Assembly: GCA_963709155.1 (NCBI GenBank)
Contig: CAVPVD010000010.1
Location: 806,001-870,000, forward strand
Source of the DNA: Bog-159 sp963709155
Lineage (GTDB): Bacteria; Acidobacteriota; Terriglobia; Bryobacterales; Bryobacteraceae
Length of the DNA stretch: 64,000 nucleotides
Direction of reading: 5' to 3'
In this document: one piece after another, positions 35,719-44,035 of the stretch
How positions within the stretch are numbered: the first letter of the stretch is position 1
How the letters are laid out: every line of letters begins with the position of its first letter
Notes under the pieces: model-generated
What the model was told of the DNA's origin: nothing
Databases searched by the model: none
Seen by the model: only the letters and a program-made list of their open reading frames with translations
Position numbers and translations under genes: made by a program

Positions 35719-37059
35719 TTGGAAACGGCTTCGGAACTACTGGCGCGCTCCATCGCCGCCCGGCTGCGCGATGCGGGGCACAAGGCTTATCTGGTGGGCG
35801 GTTGTGTGCGCGATCTTCTGCTGGGGCGGACGCCGAAGGACTTCGACGTGGCCACCGACGCGCGGCCCGATCGGGTGAGCGAGTTGTTCGAGTGGTCCGA
35901 GCAGGTGGGCGCGCATTTCGGCGTGGTGCTGGTGCGGGAGAATACTGCCCAGGTGGAAGTGGCTACCTTCCGCAGCGACGCCAGTTACAGCGACGGGCGG
36001 CGTCCCGATGCCGTGCGCTTCGAGAGCGATCCCCGGCAGGATGCCCTGCGGCGCGATTTCACGATCAACGCGCTGCTGCTCGATCCAGACACAAACGAGG
36101 TGCTGGACTTCTCCGGAGGCCAGAAGGACCTGCAAGGCCGCGTGGTGCGCGCCATCGGCGATCCGGAGGAGCGCTTCCGGGAAGATCACCTGCGTTTGAT
36201 CCGGGCCGTGCGCTTCGCGGCGCGCCTGGGGTTTGAAATCGAACCGGTCACCATGGCTGCGATCCAGAGGCTGCACCCCCTGATCGAGACCGTTTCCCCG
36301 GAGCGGGTCCGCGACGAATTATTGCGCATCCTGACGGAAGGGGCGGCGCGGCGTGGTTTCGAGCTGCTGGATGAGACCGGGCTGCTGGCCGACATCCTGC
36401 CCGAAGTGGCGGCCATGAAGGGCGTGGCGCAGCCGCCGGAATTCCATCCTGAAGGCGACGTCTGGACGCACACGCTGCTACTCCTCGAAAAGCTGCGCCA
36501 TCCCAGCCTGACGCTGGCCACGGGCGCGCTGTTGCATGACGTCGGGAAGCCGCCCACCTTCCGCGTGGCCGATCGCATCCGGTTCGATGGGCATGTGGAG
36601 GAAGGCGTGCGGCTGGCGCACGGCATCCTCACGCGGCTGCGGTTTTCGAGCGAACAGACCGCGCAGATCGAAGCGCTGATCGCCCATCACATGCGATTCA
36701 AGGATACCGGGCAAATGCGCGAGAGCACCATGAAACGCTTTCTGCGCATGGAAAATTTCGCCGAGCACCTGGAGTTGCACCGCCTCGACTGCCTCTCGGG
36801 CAACGGCCGGTTGGACACTTATAAACGCATGCGCGCGCGGCTGGAGGAATTAAGCGAAGAGGAACTGCGCCCCAAGCCGCTGCTGACCGGGCGCGACCTG
36901 ATCGAACAGGGCTATGCGCCGGGCCCCTCTTTCGGCAAGATGCTGGCCTTCGTGGAAGACGCCCAGCTCGAGGGCCGGGTGCAGAGCCGGGAAGAAGCCC
37001 TGGCGCTGGTGCGCGCGCGGTTCGGAGAGCCGGCCCAGACAGAACATTCCGCGAACTGA
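35719..37059 (+). CDS. CCA tRNA nucleotidyltransferase / poly(A) polymerase family
   Basis: 446 residues from TTG35719. Class II nucleotidyltransferase head: GGCVRDLLLGRTPKDFDVAT (about 28-47), with the catalytic DxD in FDVAT and the flexible GG loop; RRDFTINALLLD and the D/E-rich RIL region follow; then an HD domain with LLHDVGKP (about 272) and HHM (about 320), as in bacterial CCA enzymes that also carry a phosphohydrolase. It adds CCA to tRNA 3' ends or adds A tails. An in-frame ATG at 35668 lies inside the repeat's constant end and is rejected because the residues before TTG35719 look non-conserved; this choice is uncertain. Confidence 0.9.
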   Translation: METASELLARSIAARLRDAGHKAYLVGGCVRDLLLGRTPKDFDVATDARPDRVSELFEWSEQVGAHFGVVLVRENTAQVEVATFRSDASYSDGRRPDAVRFESDPRQDALRRDFTINALLLDPDTNEVLDFSGGQKDLQGRVVRAIGDPEERFREDHLRLIRAVRFAARLGFEIEPVTMAAIQRLHPLIETVSPERVRDELLRILTEGAARRGFELLDETGLLADILPEVAAMKGVAQPPEFHPEGDVWTHTLLLLEKLRHPSLTLATGALLHDVGKPPTFRVADRIRFDGHVEEGVRLAHGILTRLRFSSEQTAQIEALIAHHMRFKDTGQMRESTMKRFLRMENFAEHLELHRLDCLSGNGRLDTYKRMRARLEELSEEELRPKPLLTGRDLIEQGYAPGPSFGKMLAFVEDAQLEGRVQSREEALALVRARFGEPAQTEHSAN

Positions 37060-37106
37060 CGTTCGCAAACTGACGTCCGCAAACTGTGCTACAGTCGGGC
37101 CTTGCT

Positions 37107-38435
37107 ATGACCCTGAACGGTTATCTGGTGAAGAGCACGATTGTGGCGGCGCTGGGCGGTCTGCTGTTTGGGTTCGATACAGCGGTGATCGCGGGCACCA
37201 CCCACGCACTCACGGAGACGTATCACCTGACGCCCGGCACTTTGGGGTTGACCGTAGCCGCGGCGCTGTGGGGCACCATAATCGGCGCCATGTTCGCGGG
37301 CATGCCGGGCGACCGCTGGGGGCGCCGCGACAGCCTGCGGGTGATGGCGATCCTGTACCTGATTTCGGCGCTGGGCTGCGCGCTCGCCTGGGACTGGTAT
37401 TCGCTGGTCATCTTCCGGTTTATCGGCGGCCTGGGGGTGGGCGGCTCTTCCGTACTGGGCCCCATGTACATTGCCGAAATTGCACCCGCGAAGTGGCGCG
37501 GCCGGCTGGTGGGCCTGTTTCAGTTCAATATCGTCTTTGGTATCCTGCTGGCTTATTTTTCCAACTATGTCATCGGACTGAGCGGTCTTGGCGCCGCGGA
37601 ATGGCGTTGGAAGCTGGGAGTTTCGGCGATTCCGGCGGCCCTGTTCATGCTTATGCTTTTCGGGATTCCACGCAGCCCCCGCTGGCTGGTGAAGAACCGG
37701 CGTGTACCGGAGGCGCGCGAGGTGCTGCGGCTGACGGGGGACGAGAACTACGAAGAGGACCTGCAGGAGATCGTCGCGTCGATCGACGCGGACCACGGGC
37801 ATGGCGACGAGCCGTTGTTCACGCGCAAGTATCGCGTGCCGATTTTCCTGGCGGTGACGATCGGCATGTTCAACCAGCTTTCCGGCATCAATGCGATTCT
37901 TTATTATTTGAACGACATCTTCGCGCAAGCCGGATTCAGCAAGGTATCGAGCGATCTGCAGGCGGTCGCGATCGGCGCGACGAACCTGCTGTTCACCATG
38001 ATCGCCATGTCTGTGATCGATCGCATCGGGCGCAAGACCCTGCTGCTGGTGGGGTCGGTGGGGCTGACCATTTCGCTGGGCGGCGTGACTACGATTTTTG
38101 CGATGCACCGCCATCAGGAATGGCTGGTGTGGTTGCTGGTGGGATTCATCGCGTCCTTTGCGTTTTCGCAGGGCGCCGTGATCTGGGTCTATCTCAGCGA
38201 AGTCTTTCCCAACCGGGTGCGGGCCAAGGGGCAGAGCCTCGGCAGTTTCACGCACTGGATTATGAACGCGGCCATCTCGGGAACGTTTCCGCTGCTCGCC
38301 GCCAAGTCCGGGGCCGCGCCGTTCGCGTTTTTCACGGTCATGATGGCGGTGCAATTCTTTGTGGTGCTGTTCACGTATCCTGAAACCAAGGGCATCACGC
38401 TCGAGCAAATGCAGAAAAAAATGGGAATCGCCTGA
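37107..38435 (+). CDS. sugar-porter-family MFS transporter
   Basis: 442 residues with twelve predicted membrane helices. Family signatures: GGLLFGFDTAVIAG at the N-terminus, DRWGRRDS after helix 2, GxGGSxVLxPxYIxEIxPxxxRG after helix 4, GIPRSPRWLV (PESPR-like) after helix 6, NQLSGINAILYY in helix 7 and PETKG at the end. It should be a sugar:H+ symporter of the XylE/GalP type. A TACAGT hexamer lies at 37090-37095. It opens an operon: its stop overlaps the next ATG (TGATG), followed by a HIT-like gene and an altronate-type dehydratase, which fits sugar-acid use. Confidence 0.92.
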   Translation: MTLNGYLVKSTIVAALGGLLFGFDTAVIAGTTHALTETYHLTPGTLGLTVAAALWGTIIGAMFAGMPGDRWGRRDSLRVMAILYLISALGCALAWDWYSLVIFRFIGGLGVGGSSVLGPMYIAEIAPAKWRGRLVGLFQFNIVFGILLAYFSNYVIGLSGLGAAEWRWKLGVSAIPAALFMLMLFGIPRSPRWLVKNRRVPEAREVLRLTGDENYEEDLQEIVASIDADHGHGDEPLFTRKYRVPIFLAVTIGMFNQLSGINAILYYLNDIFAQAGFSKVSSDLQAVAIGATNLLFTMIAMSVIDRIGRKTLLLVGSVGLTISLGGVTTIFAMHRHQEWLVWLLVGFIASFAFSQGAVIWVYLSEVFPNRVRAKGQSLGSFTHWIMNAAISGTFPLLAAKSGAAPFAFFTVMMAVQFFVVLFTYPETKGITLEQMQKKMGIA

Positions 38436-38947
38436 TGAAGAAATTCTTTTTTGGTTTTTTGTTCGGTCTGCTGGTGGTTATCGCCGGCGCGATCGCGTAC
38501 TTTGCCCTGGGCTTAGCGCCGGTGGCGGTGGACGCGCCGCCCATGCCGCTGGAGCGGCGGCTGGCGGGCATGGCTCTGAATGCGCGGATCTCGAAAGAGG
38601 CGCCCAAGCAGGCCGCGCTTCCGGCCGACGAAGCGAACCTGGCGGCGGGCGTGCGGGTCTACCGGGAGCACTGCGCGGTTTGCCACGGGCTGAAAGGGCA
38701 GCCTGAAACGGCTATCGCCAAAGGCATGTTTCCGCATCCTCCACAGCTTTTCACGGGTCACGGAGTGACCGACGATCCGGCAGGCGAGACGTACTGGAAA
38801 GCGGCCAACGGGATTCGCCTGACGGGCATGCCGGGCTTCAAGGCGACTTTAAGCGACACGCAGCTTTGGCAGGTAAGCCTGATGCTGGCGAATGCGGACA
38901 AGCTGCCGCCCAGCGTGCAGGCCGCCACGAGCGAACCTCTCAAGTAA
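38435..38947 (+). CDS. membrane-anchored monohaem cytochrome c
   Basis: 170 residues. An N-terminal helix (about 5-27) serves as uncleaved anchor or signal. The haem site is CAVCH (about 81-85), and the axial Met is probably in the LTGMPGF phrase near residue 127. Class I fold with GxYWKAANGIRxTGMPxF, typical of small cytochromes that accept electrons from periplasmic sugar dehydrogenases. Translation is coupled to the sugar porter (overlapping start and stop). Confidence 0.88.
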   Translation: MKKFFFGFLFGLLVVIAGAIAYFALGLAPVAVDAPPMPLERRLAGMALNARISKEAPKQAALPADEANLAAGVRVYREHCAVCHGLKGQPETAIAKGMFPHPPQLFTGHGVTDDPAGETYWKAANGIRLTGMPGFKATLSDTQLWQVSLMLANADKLPPSVQAATSEPLK

Positions 38948-38959
38948 GATAATGAAATC

Positions 38960-39490
38960 GTGCGGTTCCTCCCTGCGCTCCTGATTTTCTCGGCTCTCGC
39001 GCTCGGCGACGTGCGGAATTGCACCTGCGAAGTGGCCAGCGTCGAGAGCATGGCCAAGCGGGAATGCGGGCTGTGCCGGGAAGCCGAGAAACAGCCTGCG
39101 GATGCGGAGGCTTTCCTGCTGCAGGATATTAACCCGACCAAGCCGCACCGCTGGCTGGCGCTGCCGCGCGCGCACATTCACGAGTTGGCCGATCTGACTC
39201 CGGCGCAGCGCCTGGCGCTGTGGACCCTGGCGATCAAGAAGGCCCAGGAACTGTGGGGCGATCAGTGGGCGCTGGCCGCGAACGCCGATATCCGGCGCTC
39301 GCAATGCCACGTCCACGTACACATCGGCAAGCTGCTGGCGGACGCGGAGACGAAGGACTTCGTGGTGGTGGACGGTCCCGCGGACATCCCGGTGCCGCGC
39401 GAGGGCGAAGGTATCTGGATTCATCCGGCCGGCGGGAAACTGCACGTCCACCTGGGCGAAGAAGCCCCCGAAACGCTGCTCATGAGGTAA
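38960..39490 (+). CDS. exported HIT-like protein
   Basis: 176 residues from GTG38960; the nearby ATG38953 is out of frame and closes quickly. The signal peptide is MRFLPALLIFSALALGDV. The body has CGLCREAEKQP (about 36), QDINPTKPHRWLALPRAHIHEL (about 55-76) and the histidine triad-like CHVHVHIGKLL (about 117-127), followed by further His pairs (LHVHLGE). HIT enzymes hydrolyse or transfer nucleotidyl groups; the family of Cdh (CDP-diacylglycerol pyrophosphatase) is also exported and similar. Its place between cytochrome c and a dehydratase is unexplained. Confidence 0.75.
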   Translation: MRFLPALLIFSALALGDVRNCTCEVASVESMAKRECGLCREAEKQPADAEAFLLQDINPTKPHRWLALPRAHIHELADLTPAQRLALWTLAIKKAQELWGDQWALAANADIRRSQCHVHVHIGKLLADAETKDFVVVDGPADIPVPREGEGIWIHPAGGKLHVHLGEEAPETLLMR

Positions 39491-39491
39491 C

Positions 39492-41036
39492 ATGCCACTC
39501 GAAACGCTGCTGGAAATCGCGAAGCTGCCGACGGCGGAGAATTCCGCCATCCACCTGCATGCCAGCGACAATGTGGCCATTGCGCGCGTGCCGCTATCCG
39601 TAGGGACCGAGTTGAAGGTGGACGGGCAGACCCTGCTGGTGCGCGAGCCGATCCCCGCCGGCCACAAGATCGCGTTGGCGGGCATCGCGCAGGGCGCGGT
39701 GGTGCGGCGCTACGGCCAGATCATCGGCCGCGCCCGGCAAGCGGTGGAACCCGGCCGCCACGTGCATACGCACAACCTGGGCTTCGAGGAACTGCATTTC
39801 GATTACGAATTCCCGAGGGGAGAAACGCCGCTGCCCGAGCGCCGCGCGACCCCCACTTTCCTGGGTTACGCGCGCGAGGATGGGACGGTGGGCACGCGCA
39901 ATTACATCGCCGTAGTGGCTGCCAGCAATTGCGCCGCGCACACCGCGGAGATGATCGCGCACAGCTTCGCCGGCGAAACGCTGCCGGCCAACGTGGATGG
40001 CGTGGTGGCCTTTCCGCACGGCGAAGGCTGCGGCCACACCATCGGCCCGGACACGGAGCAGCTTCGCCGCACGCTGGCGGGAGTGCTGGCGCATCCCAAC
40101 GTCTCAGCGGCGGTGATCCTGGGACTGGGTTGCGAGGTGAACCAGATCGAACACTATCTGGGTCCCAACGCTCCCCGCACCAGCCGCCTGGTGGGGATGA
40201 CCCTGCAATCGAGCGGGGGCACGCGCGGGACATTGGCCGCGGCGCGCGCGGAGATCGCCCGGCTGATGGAGCAGTGCGCCGCCGAACAGCGCGTGGAGAT
40301 GCCGGCTTCGCACATCGTATTGGGGCTGAATTGCGGCGGATCGGATTCGTTTTCGGGCATCACCGCGAATCCGGCGCTGGGCGTCTGCTCGGATTTGCTG
40401 GCTGAAATCGGGGCCACCGCGGTGCTGGCGGAAACCACCGAAATCTTCGGCGCCGAACACCTGCTGGTGCGCCGCGCACGCAATCGGCAAGTGGCTGAGA
40501 AGCTGTTGAGTTTCGTGCGGGGCTATAAGCAATATCTGACGCGCTTCGCGGGCAGTTTCGATGACAATCCATCGCCCGGCAACAAAGAGGGCGGACTGAC
40601 CAATATCCTGGAGAAGTCGCTGGGCGCGGTGGCTAAGGCGGGGACCTCGCCCTTGACCGACGCGGTGGACTATGCCGAGCCGGTGCGCACTCCCGGCTTC
40701 GTGTTTATGAACACTCCCGGCTACGATCCGGTTTCGCTGACGGGCCTTGCGGCCGGCGGATGCAACTTGATCGCCTTCACCACGGGACGCGGCAGCGCGA
40801 TCGGCTTTCCATCCGTACCGGTGCTTAAGATTGCGAGCAACAGCCATACCTACCGGCGCATGCAGGACAACATGGACATTAACGCGGGCGCCATCGCCGA
40901 TGGAGAGAAAAGCGTCCAGGATGTGGGCCGCGAGATTTTTGACGCGTTGTTACGAGTGGCTTCGGGGGAGAGGACGCGCGCGGAAGTGCTGGGACACCAC
41001 GAATTCGTGCCGTGGCGGATCGGTCCGGTTCTCTAG
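39492..41036 (+). CDS. UxaA-family altronate/galactarate dehydratase
   Basis: 514 residues, close to the 495 of UxaA. The N-terminal SAF domain (about 15-95; IHLHASDNVAIARVPL, HVHTHNLGFEEL) is followed by the catalytic UxaA_C part (about 105-514; GTRNYIAVVAASNCAAH, HGEGCGHTIGPD, LGLGCEVNQIE, LNCGGSDSFSGITANPALG). The conserved Cys residues bind the Fe/metal centre. It dehydrates D-altronate or a related sugar acid to 2-keto-3-deoxy products. GAGG lies 5 nt before the ATG and 1 nt separates it from the HIT-like stop, so it is the last gene of the sugar-porter operon. The exact substrate is not determinable. Confidence 0.9.
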   Translation: MPLETLLEIAKLPTAENSAIHLHASDNVAIARVPLSVGTELKVDGQTLLVREPIPAGHKIALAGIAQGAVVRRYGQIIGRARQAVEPGRHVHTHNLGFEELHFDYEFPRGETPLPERRATPTFLGYAREDGTVGTRNYIAVVAASNCAAHTAEMIAHSFAGETLPANVDGVVAFPHGEGCGHTIGPDTEQLRRTLAGVLAHPNVSAAVILGLGCEVNQIEHYLGPNAPRTSRLVGMTLQSSGGTRGTLAAARAEIARLMEQCAAEQRVEMPASHIVLGLNCGGSDSFSGITANPALGVCSDLLAEIGATAVLAETTEIFGAEHLLVRRARNRQVAEKLLSFVRGYKQYLTRFAGSFDDNPSPGNKEGGLTNILEKSLGAVAKAGTSPLTDAVDYAEPVRTPGFVFMNTPGYDPVSLTGLAAGGCNLIAFTTGRGSAIGFPSVPVLKIASNSHTYRRMQDNMDINAGAIADGEKSVQDVGREIFDALLRVASGERTRAEVLGHHEFVPWRIGPVL

Positions 41037-41195
41037 CTAAGGGCGCGGGTCTTGCCCGGGGCGCTTCCAGGCGACTCCGTGCGTGGCGGGGATGTCCGAA
41101 AGGTCGATATCCTTGTCCGCCAAGCGGGCCAAGCGCATTCTTGCTTTCTTGTTCAACACCGGCGGGTGCTTGGGATCCAGGGTGAATCTGACCAT
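41037..41195 (-). CDS. small antitoxin-like protein
   Basis: 52 residues from ATG41195. The frame is open 33 codons further upstream, but that part runs through the hairpin 41213-41262. The C-terminal phrase RLARLADKDIDLSDIPATHG...W matches the LxxLxDxDIDxSDIPE...W tail of BrnA/CopG-like antitoxins of type II systems. No toxin gene is adjacent on either side (uxaA ends at 41036, pnp at 41302), so this is an orphan or a domain used otherwise. Its stop lies directly against that of the convergent dehydratase. Confidence 0.5.
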   Translation of the reverse strand: MVRFTLDPKHPPVLNKKARMRLARLADKDIDLSDIPATHGVAWKRPGQDPRP

Positions 41196-41212
41196 CCCGC
41201 TAGTCTGCAAAG

Positions 41213-41262
41213 AAGGCGCGGCATACGTCATCGCGACTGAAGGATGACGTATACCGCGCCTT
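41213..41262. terminator. 20-bp stem-loop downstream of pnp
   Basis: AAGGCGCGGCATACGTCATC, a 10-nt loop, then GATGACGTATACCGCGCCTT: a 20-bp stem with one mismatch (C-A). It lies 40 bp beyond the pnp stop and 18 bp before the antitoxin-like ATG. It is probably the pnp terminator, though the T tract on that strand (CTTTG) is short. Confidence 0.6.
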
Positions 41263-41301
41263 GGTTTGTTCTTCGATCCGCCGTTCGCGGGCATCGCGCG
41301 G

Positions 41302-43404
41302 CTACTTGGTCTTGGCTAGTTTCTCGCGCTGCTCCCGCAACACAGCCTTGCGGCTCAGCTTGATCTTGTTGCCTTCGAGCGCCAGGACTTTGACCAGAAT
41401 CTGGTCGCCTTCCTTCAACTCGTCGCGCACTTCACGCACGCGGTTCTCGGCAATCTCGCTGATGTGCAGCAGGCCGTCCGTGCCGGGGAAAATCTCGACG
41501 AACGCGCCGAAATCCACCAGCCGCACCACTTTGCCCAGGTAGGTTTTGCCCACCTCGGCCACTGCGGTGATGTCGCCGATGATTTGGAGAGCCTTGTTGG
41601 CCGCGGCTTCGTCGCTCGAAGAAACATGCACGGTGCCGTCGTCGTCCACGTCGATCTTCACGCCGGTCTGTTCGATGATCCCGCGGATCACCTTGCCACC
41701 TGGTCCGATGACGTCACGGATTTTATCGGTCGGAATATGAATGGTGTAAATGCGCGGCGCGTATTGCGACATGTTGGCGCGCGGCTGGCCGATGGCTTCC
41801 TCCATCTTGTCGAGGATGTAGAGGCGGCCGCGGCGCGCCTGTTCCAGTGCCTCGTGCATGATGGCGGCGGTGACGTTGGTCACCTTGATATCCATTTGTA
41901 AAGCGGTGATGCCCTGGCGTGTGCCGGCCACCTTAAAGTCCATGTCGCCGTAGTGGTCTTCGGCGCCCGCAATGTCGGTAAGGACAGCGTAGTCGTCGCC
42001 TTCCTTCACCAGGCCCATGGCAATGCCGCCTACGTGCGCGGCCATCGGGACGCCCGCGTCCATCAATGCGAGCGAAGCGCCACAAACGGTCGCCATGGAA
42101 CTCGATCCATTGGATTCCAGGATGTCGCTGACCACGCGCAGGGTGTAGGGGAAAGCGGTCTCGGCGGGGATAATCGGCAGGAGGGCCCGCTCGGCGAGCG
42201 CGCCGTGGCCGATTTCGCGGCGGCCCGGTCCGCGCATAAAGCCCACTTCACCGACACTGAACGGCGGGAAGTTGTAGTGCAGCATGAAACGCTTGGAGGC
42301 CTCGCCGGGCTCCAGCAGTTCGATGCGCTGGGCGTCGTCCTTGGTGCCCAGGGTGAGGGTCACCAGGGCCTGGGTTTCGCCGCGGGTGAACAGCGCGGAG
42401 CCGTGAGTTCGCGGCAGCACGCCGGTTTCTATGGTGATCTGGCGAATCTGATCGAAGGCGCGGCCATCCGGGCGGCGATGGTTTTTCAACATCTCGTCGC
42501 GGAAGATGCGCTCTTTCAGGGTCTCGAAGATCTTCTTGCCTTCGTCTTTCTGCTCGTCCGCGAGGCCTTCCAGGGCTTTCTTTTTCACGTCGGCAACGCG
42601 GGCGTAGCTCTCCAGCTTGGGGTACTTTTCGGTATTCAGCGCGTCGATGAGGGGTTCGCGCGCCTGGGCGGCGATCTGGTCGTAAAGCGTCTGGTCGAGG
42701 ACCTTGGCTTCGAAAACACGCTTCGGTTTTCCGACTTTCGCCACCAGTTCGTGAATGGCCGCGGCGATCTTCTTGCAGCAGGTGTGACCAAAGTCGATGG
42801 CGCCGATGACGTCCTGCTCGGAAGCTTGTTGCGCGCCGGCTTCCACCATGACGATGCCGCCTTCAGTGGCCGCCACAATAATGTTCAGCTTCGACTCGCG
42901 GCCTTCGGTGTAGGTGGGATTGGCAACGTACTCGCCTTTCACCATCCCCACGCGGACTCCGCCCAAAACGTGATGGAACGGGATATCGGATATGGCCAGC
43001 GCGGCGCCCGCACCGACGACGGCCAGAGAGTTGGGGTCCTGCTCCGGATCGGCGGAAAGGACCATGGCGATGATCTGGGTTTCGTTCAAAAACCCTTCGG
43101 GGAATAACGGACGAACCGGCCGGTCGATCAACCGGCTGGTGAGGATTTCCTTTTCCGAGGGACGCCCCTCGCGCTTGATGAAACCGCCCGGAATCTTGCC
43201 GGCGGCGTAGGTGTATTCGCGATAATCTACCGTGAGGGGGAAGAAGCCGGCATTCGGCTTTGGCTCCTCGGACATGCAGGCACTGACCAGCACAACGGAA
43301 TCGCCGGACCGAACGACGACCGCGCCGTTCGCCTGCTTGGCCATTCTACCCGTTTCGAGGGTGATCTGGCGGCCTCCCAGATCGATTTCAACTGTATGTG
43401 ACAT
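41302..43404 (-). CDS. pnp: polynucleotide phosphorylase
   Basis: 700 residues, full length. Phosphorolytic 3'-5' exoribonuclease of the degradosome type. Two RNase PH domains (about 5-215 and 315-545) with the helical linker between; the second has FNFPPFSVGE-type and GRREIGHGALAERAL motifs and the catalytic Asp pair near DYGDMDFKVAGT. KH domain about 550-615 (IPTDKIRDVIGPGGKVI) and S1 domain about 620-690 (GKVVRLVDFGAFVEI). The C-terminus is Lys-rich. The rpsO-pnp order is conserved in bacteria. GGAGAA lies 10 nt before ATG43404. Confidence 0.97.
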   Translation of the reverse strand: MSHTVEIDLGGRQITLETGRMAKQANGAVVVRSGDSVVLVSACMSEEPKPNAGFFPLTVDYREYTYAAGKIPGGFIKREGRPSEKEILTSRLIDRPVRPLFPEGFLNETQIIAMVLSADPEQDPNSLAVVGAGAALAISDIPFHHVLGGVRVGMVKGEYVANPTYTEGRESKLNIIVAATEGGIVMVEAGAQQASEQDVIGAIDFGHTCCKKIAAAIHELVAKVGKPKRVFEAKVLDQTLYDQIAAQAREPLIDALNTEKYPKLESYARVADVKKKALEGLADEQKDEGKKIFETLKERIFRDEMLKNHRRPDGRAFDQIRQITIETGVLPRTHGSALFTRGETQALVTLTLGTKDDAQRIELLEPGEASKRFMLHYNFPPFSVGEVGFMRGPGRREIGHGALAERALLPIIPAETAFPYTLRVVSDILESNGSSSMATVCGASLALMDAGVPMAAHVGGIAMGLVKEGDDYAVLTDIAGAEDHYGDMDFKVAGTRQGITALQMDIKVTNVTAAIMHEALEQARRGRLYILDKMEEAIGQPRANMSQYAPRIYTIHIPTDKIRDVIGPGGKVIRGIIEQTGVKIDVDDDGTVHVSSSDEAAANKALQIIGDITAVAEVGKTYLGKVVRLVDFGAFVEIFPGTDGLLHISEIAENRVREVRDELKEGDQILVKVLALEGNKIKLSRKAVLREQREKLAKTK

Positions 43405-43460
43405 TTTCTAAATTCTCCGAGCCTCGACCACCCGATCGCGGGCGGCCAACGACGAAATCT

Positions 43461-43481
43461 GGCCGGTCGCGGTGACCGGCC
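43461..43481. promoter_or_regulatory. rpsO-pnp intercistronic hairpin
   Basis: GGCCGGTC-GCGGT-GACCGGCC in the 143-bp gap between rpsO and pnp. In E. coli a stem in the same place is cut by RNase III and mediates pnp autoregulation; a similar role, or attenuation, is inferred here by position only. Confidence 0.5.
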
Positions 43482-43547
43482 GAAATGAGACTGGAGTTGA
43501 CAGGACGAGGCGGCCCCTAAAATCAGGGAACCATGCTAGCGGTAAAG

Positions 43548-43817
43548 CTAGCGGCGGATGCCTAGCTTGAGCAGAAGAGCCTTATAGCGGTCCGGATCGG
43601 TGTCCCGAAGATATCTGAGCATCCGGCGCCGCTTGGCGACCATCGTCAGAAGGCCCTTTCGCGAGGAATGGTCCTTCTGGTGGGTCTTAAAATGTTCCGT
43701 TAGCTGCGTGATGCGCTCACTCAACAGGGCGATTTGTACCTCCGGCGATCCCGTATCAGCCTTACCACGCTGATTCCCAGTAATTACCTGCCGTTTTGCT
43801 TCGGTCGCCAGTGCCAT
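43548..43817 (-). CDS. rpsO: 30S ribosomal protein S15
   Basis: 89 residues, exact family length. The S15 motif TGSPEVQIALLSERITQLTEH is at about 22-42, with KDHSSRKGLL and RRRMLRYLRDTDPDRYK following. It binds 16S rRNA (helix 22 junction). AAGGAG lies about 14 nt before ATG43817, and a TATATT hexamer at 43866-43871 (minus) is a plausible -10, giving a leader of about 40 nt. Confidence 0.97.
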   Translation of the reverse strand: MALATEAKRQVITGNQRGKADTGSPEVQIALLSERITQLTEHFKTHQKDHSSRKGLLTMVAKRRRMLRYLRDTDPDRYKALLLKLGIRR

Positions 43818-43912
43818 GCTCGAGTGGTTGCTCCTTGTCTTCTCTTTATCTCGTTTTGGTTACGGAATATAGCATACCACAAGCGGGATGGCTGCCGCAG
43901 GGGCGTTTTTGC

Positions 43913-43955
43913 GCGGGACTTAAAAGTCCCGCCGGCACGCTAAAGCGCGCGCCAC
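43913..43955. repeat. REP-like palindrome pair
   Basis: GCGGGACTT-AA-AAGTCCCGC (43913-43932) followed by imperfect GGCACGC-TAAA-GCGCGCGCC. It is the same family as the cluster at 56790-56880 and sits between rpsO and the ASH-repeat gene (gap 43818-44035). Confidence 0.8.
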
Positions 43956-44035
43956 GAGGTGCTGAAAGATTAGCATTGAAAACGCGGCCAGGATCACTTA
44001 TTCTATGTATCCGGACGCACCAAGCGGAGGCTCAA

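Noticed and set aside
37089..38408. 439-codon minus-strand frame opposite the sugar porter
   Set aside because: Shadow of the MFS gene; no domain recognisable.
43796..44035. 80-codon upstream extension of the ASH gene
   Set aside because: It overlaps the rpsO promoter and a REP palindrome; ATG44036 has GGAGG and a signal peptide.
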